DNA from: Rhodospirillaceae bacterium
GTDB taxonomy: Bacteria; Pseudomonadota; Alphaproteobacteria; UBA8366
Assembly: GCA_002724395.1 (NCBI GenBank)
Contig: PBOR01000015.1
Location: 87,068-151,067 of the forward strand
DNA: 64,000 bases
Reading direction: 5' to 3'
The translations under genes were made by a program, and so were the position numbers. Position 1 is the first letter of the stretch. The number at the start of each line of letters is the position of its first letter. Under the pieces are notes generated by a model. The model was given only the letters and a program-made list of their open reading frames with translations. It was not told the origin of the DNA and searched no databases. Shown here piece after piece: positions 1 through 7,798 of this stretch.

Positions 1-1
1 C

Positions 2-817
2 GAGGTCGAGGCGTATAAACGGAATGGCTTCCATTTCCCTGTCCGGGTCATGAGCGTAGAAAAAGCTCAAGGCTATCGCCGGTCGCTTGAAGCTTTTGAA
101 TCTAGCCAGCCCGGCAATATCCGCAATCAGATAAAAACCAAAATGCATCTGGTGCTTACCTGGATTTACGAAATGGTTTCAAATCCGGGAATTTTAGACG
201 CGGTGGAAGATGTTCTTGGGCCTAATATTTTGTGTTGGAATGCGACCTTCTTTACAAAAGAAGCAAATGATCCAGGTCATGTTACGTGGCATCAGGACGC
301 GACCTACTGGGGTATGGATTCGCAGGACATTTGCAGTGCTTGGATTGCGTTATCTCCATCGACTGTGGAAAGTGGTGCCATGCAAGTTATGCCGGGCACG
401 CATCATTCGGAGATACTTGAACATGAGGATACGTTTGATAAACATAATCTACTGACTCGCGGACAAAAGCTTGCTAAAGACCCTGATGAGTCTAAGGCGG
501 TTAGCCTTGTGCTTCAGCCGGGTGAGCTTTCTCTCCATCACGTTGCGCTTGTCCATGGTTCGAAGCCTAACCGAACAAATGACCGGCGCATTGGCCTCGC
601 CATTCGCTATGTAGCACCGCATGTAAAACAGACCGGTGACATCCAAGATAGTGCGATGCTCGTGCGTGGGAAAGATCGCTTCGGCAATTTTACAGCAGAG
701 AAACCGCCCGCTTCAGATATGGATGCCGAGGCGTTAGCGTTTCATAGTCAAGTACTCGAGAATTTAGCGAAAGTGAAGTTTGCGGGTACCGATCACAGTT
801 ACAAAGACGCCGTTTAA
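2..817 (+). CDS. Phytanoyl-CoA dioxygenase (PhyH) family protein, 5' partial
   Basis: Predicted Fe(II)/2-oxoglutarate-dependent oxygenase of the PhyH family; the substrate cannot be told from sequence. The frame is open from base 2, and the 16 codons before the first internal ATG at position 50 read like the family N-terminus (EAYKRNGFHFPVRV), so the true start lies upstream of the window. The iron site is visible as His-x-Asp in HQDATYWG (codons at 290-298) and a distal His in LVHGSKPN (codon 553-555), followed by an Arg-rich strand (RRIGLAIRY) that in this family binds 2-oxoglutarate. The C-terminus is complete, ending in TAA. A DMT exporter follows on the same strand after about 50 bp. Confidence 0.85.
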   Translation, partial: EVEAYKRNGFHFPVRVMSVEKAQGYRRSLEAFESSQPGNIRNQIKTKMHLVLTWIYEMVSNPGILDAVEDVLGPNILCWNATFFTKEANDPGHVTWHQDATYWGMDSQDICSAWIALSPSTVESGAMQVMPGTHHSEILEHEDTFDKHNLLTRGQKLAKDPDESKAVSLVLQPGELSLHHVALVHGSKPNRTNDRRIGLAIRYVAPHVKQTGDIQDSAMLVRGKDRFGNFTAEKPPASDMDAEALAFHSQVLENLAKVKFAGTDHSYKDAV

Positions 818-870
818 ATGGTCCGCAAAAAAGGGTGGTAATCTTCTAGCGGAACCGCGACCAAACCGTC

Positions 871-1716
871 ATGAACATTTCGGTAACACTCCTCATCCTG
901 CTCTCGGCATTTATGCACGCATCGTGGAATGCGTTCGTTAAACGTGCACCTGACAAGGTGGCCATGGCGACTTTAGTTTATGGAGCTGGCTTGGTTGTAG
1001 CCATTCCCGGTGTTTTTTATTTTCCGCTTCCCAATAAAGAAATTTGGCAACTCATCGCGATCCATTCCGGCTGTCATGTGATTTATAAGTTGGCACTAGT
1101 CGCCATGTATGAAGAAGGCGATCTCAGCCAAGTTTATCCGGCAACTAGAGGCATTGCGCCACTTATAACAACGCTCATAGCAATACCAACGATTGGCGAT
1201 ATACCGAATGCCCAGCAGATGGCAGGTATCAGTTTGATTAGCGTTGGCTTGCTGTTTTTTGTTTTTGAACCGGGTGTATTTACGAAAAAGGGATCAAAAC
1301 CGTTACTTATCGCTGCGGTTGCAGGTTTGATGATGAGTATCTATACAATCGCCGATGCAGTAGCTATGCGGACACCAGGTTTTAGGTTTTCCTTCATTAG
1401 CTGGATATTTCTGTTAGATGCTTTGACGATGTTCGCAATCGCCTACTGGAGAAGAGGTAGACGTCTTGGTAGCTTATTGGCAGATCAGTGGAAAGTTGGT
1501 TTGGGCTGCGGCGTCGCGGCATTTTTAAACTTTGGTATCATCCTATGGGTGCTGAGTTTTGCCACCGTTGGTAATGTGGCAGCGCTCAGAGAAACCAGTG
1601 TGGTTTTTGCTGCTATTATCGGCATGTTTTTTATGAGCGAAGCATTTGGGCTTCGTCGGGTGTTGGCCGCAGTTGTTATCACGTTTGGCATTATTTCGAT
1701 GAATTGGGTATTTTAA
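871..1716 (+). CDS. EamA/DMT-family membrane transporter
   Basis: Inner-membrane protein of 281 residues with about ten hydrophobic helices arranged as two repeated EamA halves, the usual length for a drug/metabolite transporter. The motif near the N-terminus (SAFMHASWNAFVKR) and the late LRETSVVFAAIIGMFFMSEAF segment are typical of the family. Substrate is unknown. It lies about 50 bp after the PhyH gene and may share its transcript. Its last four bases overlap the convergent ATPase gene. Confidence 0.85.
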   Translation: MNISVTLLILLSAFMHASWNAFVKRAPDKVAMATLVYGAGLVVAIPGVFYFPLPNKEIWQLIAIHSGCHVIYKLALVAMYEEGDLSQVYPATRGIAPLITTLIAIPTIGDIPNAQQMAGISLISVGLLFFVFEPGVFTKKGSKPLLIAAVAGLMMSIYTIADAVAMRTPGFRFSFISWIFLLDALTMFAIAYWRRGRRLGSLLADQWKVGLGCGVAAFLNFGIILWVLSFATVGNVAALRETSVVFAAIIGMFFMSEAFGLRRVLAAVVITFGIISMNWVF

Positions 1717-2513
1717 GCTAGCGGGCGTTCTTTCTTGCTGTTTGGCTGTTCTCCGCGTTTAGCTCTTTCTGCGACCCAGCCGTGAATATATTTTTCCACC
1801 TGTGGGTCACCTGAGGTTTCGATTTCCTGCGTCGGGCCACTCCAAGAAATTAGGCCGTTATGAACCATGGCGGCATAATCTGAGATGACCAATGCGCTAT
1901 CGATATCATTGGTAATGGATATAACCGTAGTATTTAGCTCCTCGGTAATATCTGCAATAAGATGGCTAATGCCTTTGCTGAGAATTGGGTCAAGGCCTGC
2001 GGTTGGTTCGTCGAGCAAAAGAATTTGTGGGTTGCCGGCAATTGCGCGTGCCAACGCAACACGTTTCTGCATTCCACCGGACAAATCTGCAGGCATAAGG
2101 TCTGCCACGCCCGATCCCATATTGACCAGAGAGAGTTTCTGCAGCGCCAGTTGTCTCCCTTCCGCCGGCGTGCACACTTTTGTTTGCATCAGCCGGAAGA
2201 CGATATTTTCCCAAACAGTCATGCTGTCGAATAAAGCTGAGCGCTGAAAAAGCATGCCAATTTTATTTAGAAAATATGATGATTTATTCGTCTCATGACT
2301 ATTTGCGACCGCACCGTCAACAAGGACGTTGCCCGCATCCACGTCCAAAAGGCCAAGAATACATTTAAGGAGTACTGATTTTCCGCTGCCCGATGAACCT
2401 AAAAGGACCCAGGCTTCCCCGTCACGAATCTCCAGATCTACACCTTTGAGAATTTGTGTGCCATCAAAAGATTTGTGGAGATTTCGGACTTCAATTTTAA
2501 CTTTGTCATTCAT
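1713..2513 (-). CDS. ABC transporter ATP-binding protein, MlaF-like
   Basis: Cytoplasmic ATPase subunit related to MlaF, which in the Mla/Mce system powers phospholipid movement between inner and outer membranes. Visible motifs are Walker A GSSGSGKS, the signature LSGGMQKR, and Walker B ILLLDEPTAGLD followed by a switch region with Asn (SITND) where most ABC proteins have His. The GGMQKR signature is characteristic of the Mce-type ATPases. I chose the start at MNDKVKIEV because homologues begin there; an in-frame ATG ten codons upstream (2543) is the alternative, and neither has a good ribosome site. No MlaE permease or MlaD substrate-binding gene is adjacent, so partners must be encoded elsewhere. 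Confidence 0.82.
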   Translation of the reverse strand: MNDKVKIEVRNLHKSFDGTQILKGVDLEIRDGEAWVLLGSSGSGKSVLLKCILGLLDVDAGNVLVDGAVANSHETNKSSYFLNKIGMLFQRSALFDSMTVWENIVFRLMQTKVCTPAEGRQLALQKLSLVNMGSGVADLMPADLSGGMQKRVALARAIAGNPQILLLDEPTAGLDPILSKGISHLIADITEELNTTVISITNDIDSALVISDYAAMVHNGLISWSGPTQEIETSGDPQVEKYIHGWVAERAKRGEQPNSKKERPLA

Positions 2514-2692
2514 AGCATGCAAAAACTTTGCGATTTTGCTCATCCTGTCAACTATTCACGCCAACTTACTGCGGAACGATGCCCGATTGTGGCCATATTT
2601 TATCGCGAAATCGCCGCAAAGCCTCCCTTAAGCAGCCCTATTGAAACGCTTTTATGATTCAAGAGTGAAAATGTTTGAAGGAGTTCTGAGCA

Positions 2693-4924
2693 ATGGTCTC
2701 GTATTCGCATAACTCAATTTTTGAGCCGCGTACTGTTAAAGGGCGAATCGTCCGTGACCTCTTATTATTGGCCGCTGGTGCTATTATTTTCGTCGCTGTT
2801 GCCATTGTTTGTTTGATGATATCGGTCGCTGAGGCCGCGCCTCTCTCGAAAAAGGGGTATAATCCAGGCGGCGGATTGTTCTTAGAGCTGGGCACTGGTT
2901 CGACCTTGAGCACACCGGCACCGGAACTGAAAACCGATGTAAAGGTAAATGTAACCGGCAACATCGCCCGCATCACAGTGGCGCAAACATTCATTAATCC
3001 CGCACAGGCCTGGATAGAGGGCGTTTATGTTTTCCCGATATCGGATAAAGGCGCGGTTGACCATTTGGTGATGAAGATAGATGACCAAGTGGTTGAAGGT
3101 ACTGTGCAGGAGCGCCATGTGGCTAAACGCCAATATCAATCGGCAAAACGCGCGGGCCGTCAGGCAAGCCTGGTAGAACAAGAGCGCCCAAACATTTTCA
3201 CTATATCCGTCGCAAATATTCCGCCAAAGGCTGAAATCACTGTCGAGATTACTTATCAAGAGGCTTTGCCGATGGAAAATGGAACCTTAGCGCTCAGACT
3301 TCCGCAAGTTTTGACCCAGCGTTACGTGCCAGGTACAACGCAGGTGGTCGGACTTGGCGGTGCCGGCTGGGGTATCAATACGAGCGGAGTACCTGATGCG
3401 GAACGAATTACGCCGCCAGTACGTGATCTATCGTTGTTGCCAGAAAATCCGCTGTCATTGCAAGTTCTACTCGACCCCGGCATGCCTCTGGCCGGTCTCA
3501 AGAGTCGTTATCACCAAGTCTCTGTCCAGGAACTGGCGCCTGCGTATTATCAAGTAAAATTGCGCAAAGGCTCTGTCCCGGCGGACCGGGATTTTGTGCT
3601 TGAATGGCAACCGGAGCCAGGTGATGCGCCAAAAGTAGCTTTATTTGCTGAAGAGAAGGATGGCGCCACATATCTGTTGGCAATGATCGTTCCGCCTAAA
3701 TCTAGCGGTGCGGTAAAAGAAATTGTCATGCCGCGCGAGGTTGTCTTCATAATAGATACGTCTGGCTCGATGCATGGCGAATCGATCAAGGAAGCCGCCC
3801 AAGCGCTGCGCTACGCGCTCGGTAAGTTGACACCGCAGGACAGCTTCAACATCATTGCTTTTTCCGACCAAGCTGTGTTGTTATTCGGCAAGCCAAAAAA
3901 GGCCAACGAGAAAGCGCGTAACGAAGCCAAACGCTTTGTCGACCGTCTCACCGCAGCGGGAGGCACCGAACTTTCAAGAGCGCTGGAGGCGGCTCTGGAT
4001 GATACTGTCGATTCAGGGCGTCTTCGCCAAATTGTATTGTTAACAGACGGGGCCGTGGGAAATGAAGCGGCCCTTTTTCGTTTAATCCGGCGCAGTATCG
4101 GCGATTCCCGCCTCTTCACCATCGGGATCGGCAGTGCGCCGAACAGTTATTTCATGAACCGTGCGGCCCGGTTTGGGCGTGGCAGTTTTACCTTTATCGG
4201 CAAGACGAGCGAGGTTGCTGAACGGATGTCCAAATTGTTAGCAAAACTTAGCAAGCCGGTTTTGACAGACTTGGAAGCGCAATTTCGGAATAACCTCGTG
4301 GTCGATACGTTACCGGGCACACTGCCTGATCTTTATAGCGGCGAGCCGATCGTTTTCTCGGCTAAGCTGCCTAAGGGCGCAAAAGCAAAAGGAATGATCG
4401 ATGTAAGTGGTCGTCTGCTAGATGTGAACTGGACCGAAAGCTTGGATATGAGCACCGCGATCCAAGGGACGGGAATTGCCAAACTTTGGGCGAAAAGGAA
4501 AGTCGACACGTTGATGGAGGGGCTGCGGGACGGCAAGGATATGGAACAGGTGCGCATTGCGGTGGTCGATGTGGCCGTCACCCATCAAGTGACTAGCCCT
4601 TATACGAGCCTTGTTGCGGTGGCCAAAAATGTGAGCCGGCCTCAGGGCGAGAAAATGACCCGCCAGGCTGTGCCGGGAAATCCCCCGGCAGGTTGGACGC
4701 CGCCATCCGGTGCAAACCAGCAGCATGGAAGCCCATTGCAGAAGACCCAAGCACCTAATTTGGCACTCAATGCGCCGGCTCAGCTTGCTATGGCGCCATC
4801 AGCCCAAGTCACGGTTGGTCTCTGGGCCCAAGGGGCGACGCGGGCTATCCTGCAAGCAGCAATCGGCCTGTTTGCTTTACTCATGGCGCTCGGGCTTTGG
4901 TTCTTGCGGCGTCGGATCGCATAG
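2693..4924 (+). CDS. VIT and vWA domain protein, partner of class GN sortase
   Basis: A 743-residue exported protein matching the marine proteobacterial sortase-target family. It has an N-terminal signal/membrane segment (about residues 20-48), a VIT domain (about 50-175), a vWA domain with an intact MIDAS motif DTSGS at 355-359, and a C-terminal hydrophobic helix (about 716-738) followed by RRR. That C-terminal arrangement is a sorting signal, but no LPxTG is present; the best alignable segment before the helix is LWAQGAT. The start is supported by AAGGAG about 10 bp upstream. The sortase gene follows 18 bp later, so the two form an operon. Function in the Gram-negative envelope is unknown. 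Confidence 0.9.
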   Translation: MVSYSHNSIFEPRTVKGRIVRDLLLLAAGAIIFVAVAIVCLMISVAEAAPLSKKGYNPGGGLFLELGTGSTLSTPAPELKTDVKVNVTGNIARITVAQTFINPAQAWIEGVYVFPISDKGAVDHLVMKIDDQVVEGTVQERHVAKRQYQSAKRAGRQASLVEQERPNIFTISVANIPPKAEITVEITYQEALPMENGTLALRLPQVLTQRYVPGTTQVVGLGGAGWGINTSGVPDAERITPPVRDLSLLPENPLSLQVLLDPGMPLAGLKSRYHQVSVQELAPAYYQVKLRKGSVPADRDFVLEWQPEPGDAPKVALFAEEKDGATYLLAMIVPPKSSGAVKEIVMPREVVFIIDTSGSMHGESIKEAAQALRYALGKLTPQDSFNIIAFSDQAVLLFGKPKKANEKARNEAKRFVDRLTAAGGTELSRALEAALDDTVDSGRLRQIVLLTDGAVGNEAALFRLIRRSIGDSRLFTIGIGSAPNSYFMNRAARFGRGSFTFIGKTSEVAERMSKLLAKLSKPVLTDLEAQFRNNLVVDTLPGTLPDLYSGEPIVFSAKLPKGAKAKGMIDVSGRLLDVNWTESLDMSTAIQGTGIAKLWAKRKVDTLMEGLRDGKDMEQVRIAVVDVAVTHQVTSPYTSLVAVAKNVSRPQGEKMTRQAVPGNPPAGWTPPSGANQQHGSPLQKTQAPNLALNAPAQLAMAPSAQVTVGLWAQGATRAILQAAIGLFALLMALGLWFLRRRIA

Positions 4925-4942
4925 TAAGAGCCGGGGTCTTCG

Positions 4943-5518
4943 ATGATCACTAAATACCTCCTCCCCACTGTGGTCGGACTACTCGTACTCTTCGGGGTAT
5001 GGCAACTCGGCCAAGCGGGCTGGATTCATGCCAAGGCGTCGCTTGCCTACTATTTGATCGAACGAGCCTGGGAGGACGTAAAGAAAGGTGAAAGCCATGC
5101 GCGTCCGTGGCCCTGGGCCGACACATGGCCCGTGGCGCGGCTTTTGGTGCCGAATCACGATATCGATCAATTTGTGTTGTTTGGCGCCAGCGACCGCACG
5201 ATTGCCTTTGGTCCCGGGCATATGAGCGGCACGGCGCTGCCCGGTGCCCGTGGCACCACTCTCATCGTCGGTCATCGGGACACGCATTTCCGGTTTCTGG
5301 CTGAGCTCAGTTTGGGGGAACGGTTATTCGTTACTGATCGTGACGGCAGGCGGCATGCCTTCAGTGTTTCAGATACAAAAATTATTGATTCCAGAACGAC
5401 CAAGTTACAATTAGGCGATGCACCGAGCTTAGTGTTGATGACCTGCTATCCGTTCGATGCGGTGGTGCCTGGTGGGCCGCTGCGTTATTTGGTTTTCGCA
5501 GAAGAATTGGCGCAGTAA
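4943..5518 (+). CDS. Class GN sortase
   Basis: A 191-residue membrane-anchored transpeptidase with an N-terminal hydrophobic helix (residues 5-20). The catalytic triad is visible: His111 in IVGHRDTHF, Cys168 in LMTCYPF and Arg181 in GGPLRYLVF. These agree with the proteobacterial class GN sortases, which normally have a single VIT/vWA substrate encoded next door, as here. The presumed role is cleavage and relinking of that partner's C-terminal signal. The last 34 bp overlap the 3' end of the convergent DMT transporter gene. Confidence 0.92.
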   Translation: MITKYLLPTVVGLLVLFGVWQLGQAGWIHAKASLAYYLIERAWEDVKKGESHARPWPWADTWPVARLLVPNHDIDQFVLFGASDRTIAFGPGHMSGTALPGARGTTLIVGHRDTHFRFLAELSLGERLFVTDRDGRRHAFSVSDTKIIDSRTTKLQLGDAPSLVLMTCYPFDAVVPGGPLRYLVFAEELAQ

Positions 5519-6393
5519 ATTCCTATCGCAATCAATGCGGCACCGACCCCGTGATAGGCGTGCAATGTCTCTCCTAAAAACAAAATACCCAATGTAGCAG
5601 CAAAGACCGGTACCAGGTGCTGGAAATGCCCAGCTGCGCTGGGCCCAACAGAGTCTATAGACCGGTTAAACAACACTAAAGCGATCAGGGTCGGAAACAG
5701 CCCGATATAGGCGGCGGCGAATAAATTTATAGCGTTAGTTGGGAGGATTGTTGCTGTTACCGCTTGCCAAATGAAAAATGGTAGTAGTGCCGCAACAGCG
5801 CAAATCAATATACATGCAAGAAAGAGGTTGGGACACACTGTGTCCGGGCGGTTTTTGACCAAGACCGAATAGTAACACCAACAAATCATAGCGCCGATGG
5901 CCATCAAGTCACCTGTGGTTAAATCTAGTGAGGCCAGCACATTTAAGTCGCCACGGATGAGGACAATGCCAACACCGATAAATGAAACCACTACGCCCAA
6001 AGCTTGCCGAGCGGCGAACCTGTCTCCGAGCATGAAATACGCGATGATAGGTACTACAGCCGGTGTCAATGACATGGCAATAGCGCCATTCACCGCTGTA
6101 GTGGTTTGGAGAGCAGAATAAAGGTTGAAGTTAAACAGTGCTGTGCCGATGAGCCCGGCCGGCCCAATGATAACCCAATGAGTTTTGAGTGTAAGCCATA
6201 GTTGTCGCCAAGTGGACCGAATGAATAGCAGCATAAAGGTAAGTGCTATGCCATTCCGATAGAAGGCTAGTGTTTCAGCGGAGAAATCGGCGTGGATATA
6301 TCGGCCTACGGCGATATTGCTGCCCCACAAAGCGGCGCACAAAATCAGCAGCATATAGGCGGCGGCAGGGCGAATAGTTTTCTTATCAGCCAT
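5485..6393 (-). CDS. EamA/DMT-family transporter
   Basis: A 302-residue inner-membrane protein with about ten helices in two EamA repeats. Recognisable pieces are the N-terminal ILCAALWGSNIAVGRY, the mid-protein LTPAVVPIIAYFMLGDRF and the C-terminal HLVPVFAATLGILFLGETL, the last being the family's typical second-repeat end. It probably exports amino acids or other small metabolites; the substrate cannot be read from sequence. It stands alone on this strand and shares its 3' end with the sortase gene. Confidence 0.87.
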   Translation of the reverse strand: MADKKTIRPAAAYMLLILCAALWGSNIAVGRYIHADFSAETLAFYRNGIALTFMLLFIRSTWRQLWLTLKTHWVIIGPAGLIGTALFNFNLYSALQTTTAVNGAIAMSLTPAVVPIIAYFMLGDRFAARQALGVVVSFIGVGIVLIRGDLNVLASLDLTTGDLMAIGAMICWCYYSVLVKNRPDTVCPNLFLACILICAVAALLPFFIWQAVTATILPTNAINLFAAAYIGLFPTLIALVLFNRSIDSVGPSAAGHFQHLVPVFAATLGILFLGETLHAYHGVGAALIAIGIYCANSSAKTK

Positions 6394-6481
6394 GGCGAGG
6401 GAAGGTAGACCGGGCTAAGACTGGCGGCAACCATTCGATTAAAGCTTGATCTTCTTTATATTCAAGTTAACTATTCTGCTC

Positions 6482-7750
6482 ATGGCTCGATTAGAGGATA
6501 TTCCTGCAGGCGAACGGGAGATGCTAAAGAAGCTACCCCTGCCCGAATTCGATTGGACGCCGTTTGTCAAACTCGAGAAGTCGTTAACTGAGTGCCGCAT
6601 ATCGTTGTTGTCGACGGCGGCGATCCAGAAGCGTGACGACAAATTATTCTGGCGCGGTGCGGTGGATTACCGAATGATCCCTGGTGACGTGGACCATGGT
6701 GATGTCGTTATGTCCCATTCATCGGTCAATTTTGATCGGTCCGGTTTTCAGCAGGATTTGAATGTTTGTTTCCCACTCGGCCGCCTGCACGAGTTGGCGG
6801 ATGACGGCACTATCGGATCCGTGGGGTCGTTTCATTTTTCCGTCATTGGTGGCTCGGAGCCAGAAAAACTTGAAGACAGCGCTCGCGAAATTGCACGAAT
6901 TTTAAAGCAAGACCGCGTCGATGTATTGTTTCTGGTGCCTATATGACCTAAATGCACACGCGCCGTTGGCGGGCTAGCCCATTATTTTGAACAAGAAGGC
7001 ATCACCACGACCCAGATTTCTTTGGTGCGACTGCATTCCGAGAACATCAAACCTCCTCGGGCGCTTTGGGTGCCGTTTGAACTGGGCAGGCCCTTGGGAG
7101 TGCCGAACGATGCAGAATTTCAGCATAAAGTGATTGCCTCTGCTTTCGATCTGTTAGAACGCGATGCGGGTCCCGTGCTGGAGGACTTTCCGGAAGACGT
7201 GCCCGGCGGTACGCCCAGCGTAGATGAGTTCGAAATGGCGGGGCAAGTTTGTCCTATCGATCTACCACCACCGGTGTCCGGCGACAGTGATATCATGCAA
7301 GCGTTGGAAGCCGAAATTGGTCGTCTTGCGCCGTGGTACGAAATGGCGGTTAATGCACGTGGCCGCACCACGGTGGGTATCAGTGAGGTGGAAATTCCGG
7401 ATGCCGCTCGGTTTGTGGTCGGGATGACGCAGGAGAAGGCGCCGGAAATTCCGCGCGATGATCTCGAGCGTGGCCCGTGCCTCAAAGTCTGTTCTGAAGA
7501 TTTAAAAGCTTTCTATTCCGAAGCTATTTCTGCGCAACCCGGCATGTCCACAAGCCTTGCGGTTGAAAACTGGCTGTGGAACAAAACGGTGCTTGGCAAG
7601 GTGCTGTGGCAATTGCGCGATGCCGGGCTCGAAAGCGATGATGAATTTACTCGTTACCACGCTCAGCGCTCGCTCGTGCCCGACCGGCAAATTCATTTGC
7701 GCGAAGAAAATCCTCGTGTGTTCGAAAGTTTTTCCCTGCAGCGGAAATAA
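6482..7750 (+). CDS. GrdB-like selenoprotein (glycine/sarcosine/betaine reductase selenoprotein B family) with in-frame UGA
   Basis: One continuous frame of 422 codons interrupted only by TGA at 6944-6946. Read through, the junction is LFLVPI-U-PKCTRAVGGL, giving a U-x-x-C redox motif (Sec155, Cys158) at the place where GrdB-family proteins carry Sec or Cys. Both halves belong to the same family: upstream IPGDVDHGDVVMSHSSVNFDR, downstream RALWVPFELGRPLG and VLEDFPEDVP. The start at 6482 (MARLEDIPAGERE) fits the family N-terminus; an ATG 12 codons earlier adds a hydrophobic stretch that does not. The aerobic proteobacterial members are not known glycine reductases, so the reaction is open; a selenol redox role is inferred. 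No sel genes are in the window. Confidence 0.8.
6947..6980 (+). promoter_or_regulatory. Candidate bacterial SECIS element
   Basis: Directly after the in-frame UGA there is a hairpin CGCC (6961-6964), loop GUU (6965-6967), GGCG (6968-6971). The loop lies 18 nt after the UGA and begins with G, which fits the general rules for bacterial SECIS elements (short stem, apical loop about 16-37 nt downstream, G among the first loop bases). The stem is only 4 strict base pairs, with a weak lower part, and a GGGCTAGCCC palindrome at 6971-6980 competes with it. Supporting but not conclusive. Confidence 0.45.
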
Positions 7751-7798
7751 ACACCGCAGTGCTGGCAATCACAGGGTTGCCCACCTTATATTCAATCC

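Noticed and set aside
6446..7750. Frameshift or pair of separate genes at the GrdB-like locus
   Set aside because: Both halves are in the same frame with a single TGA between them, so a frameshift is not needed, and the second half has no suitable start or ribosome site.
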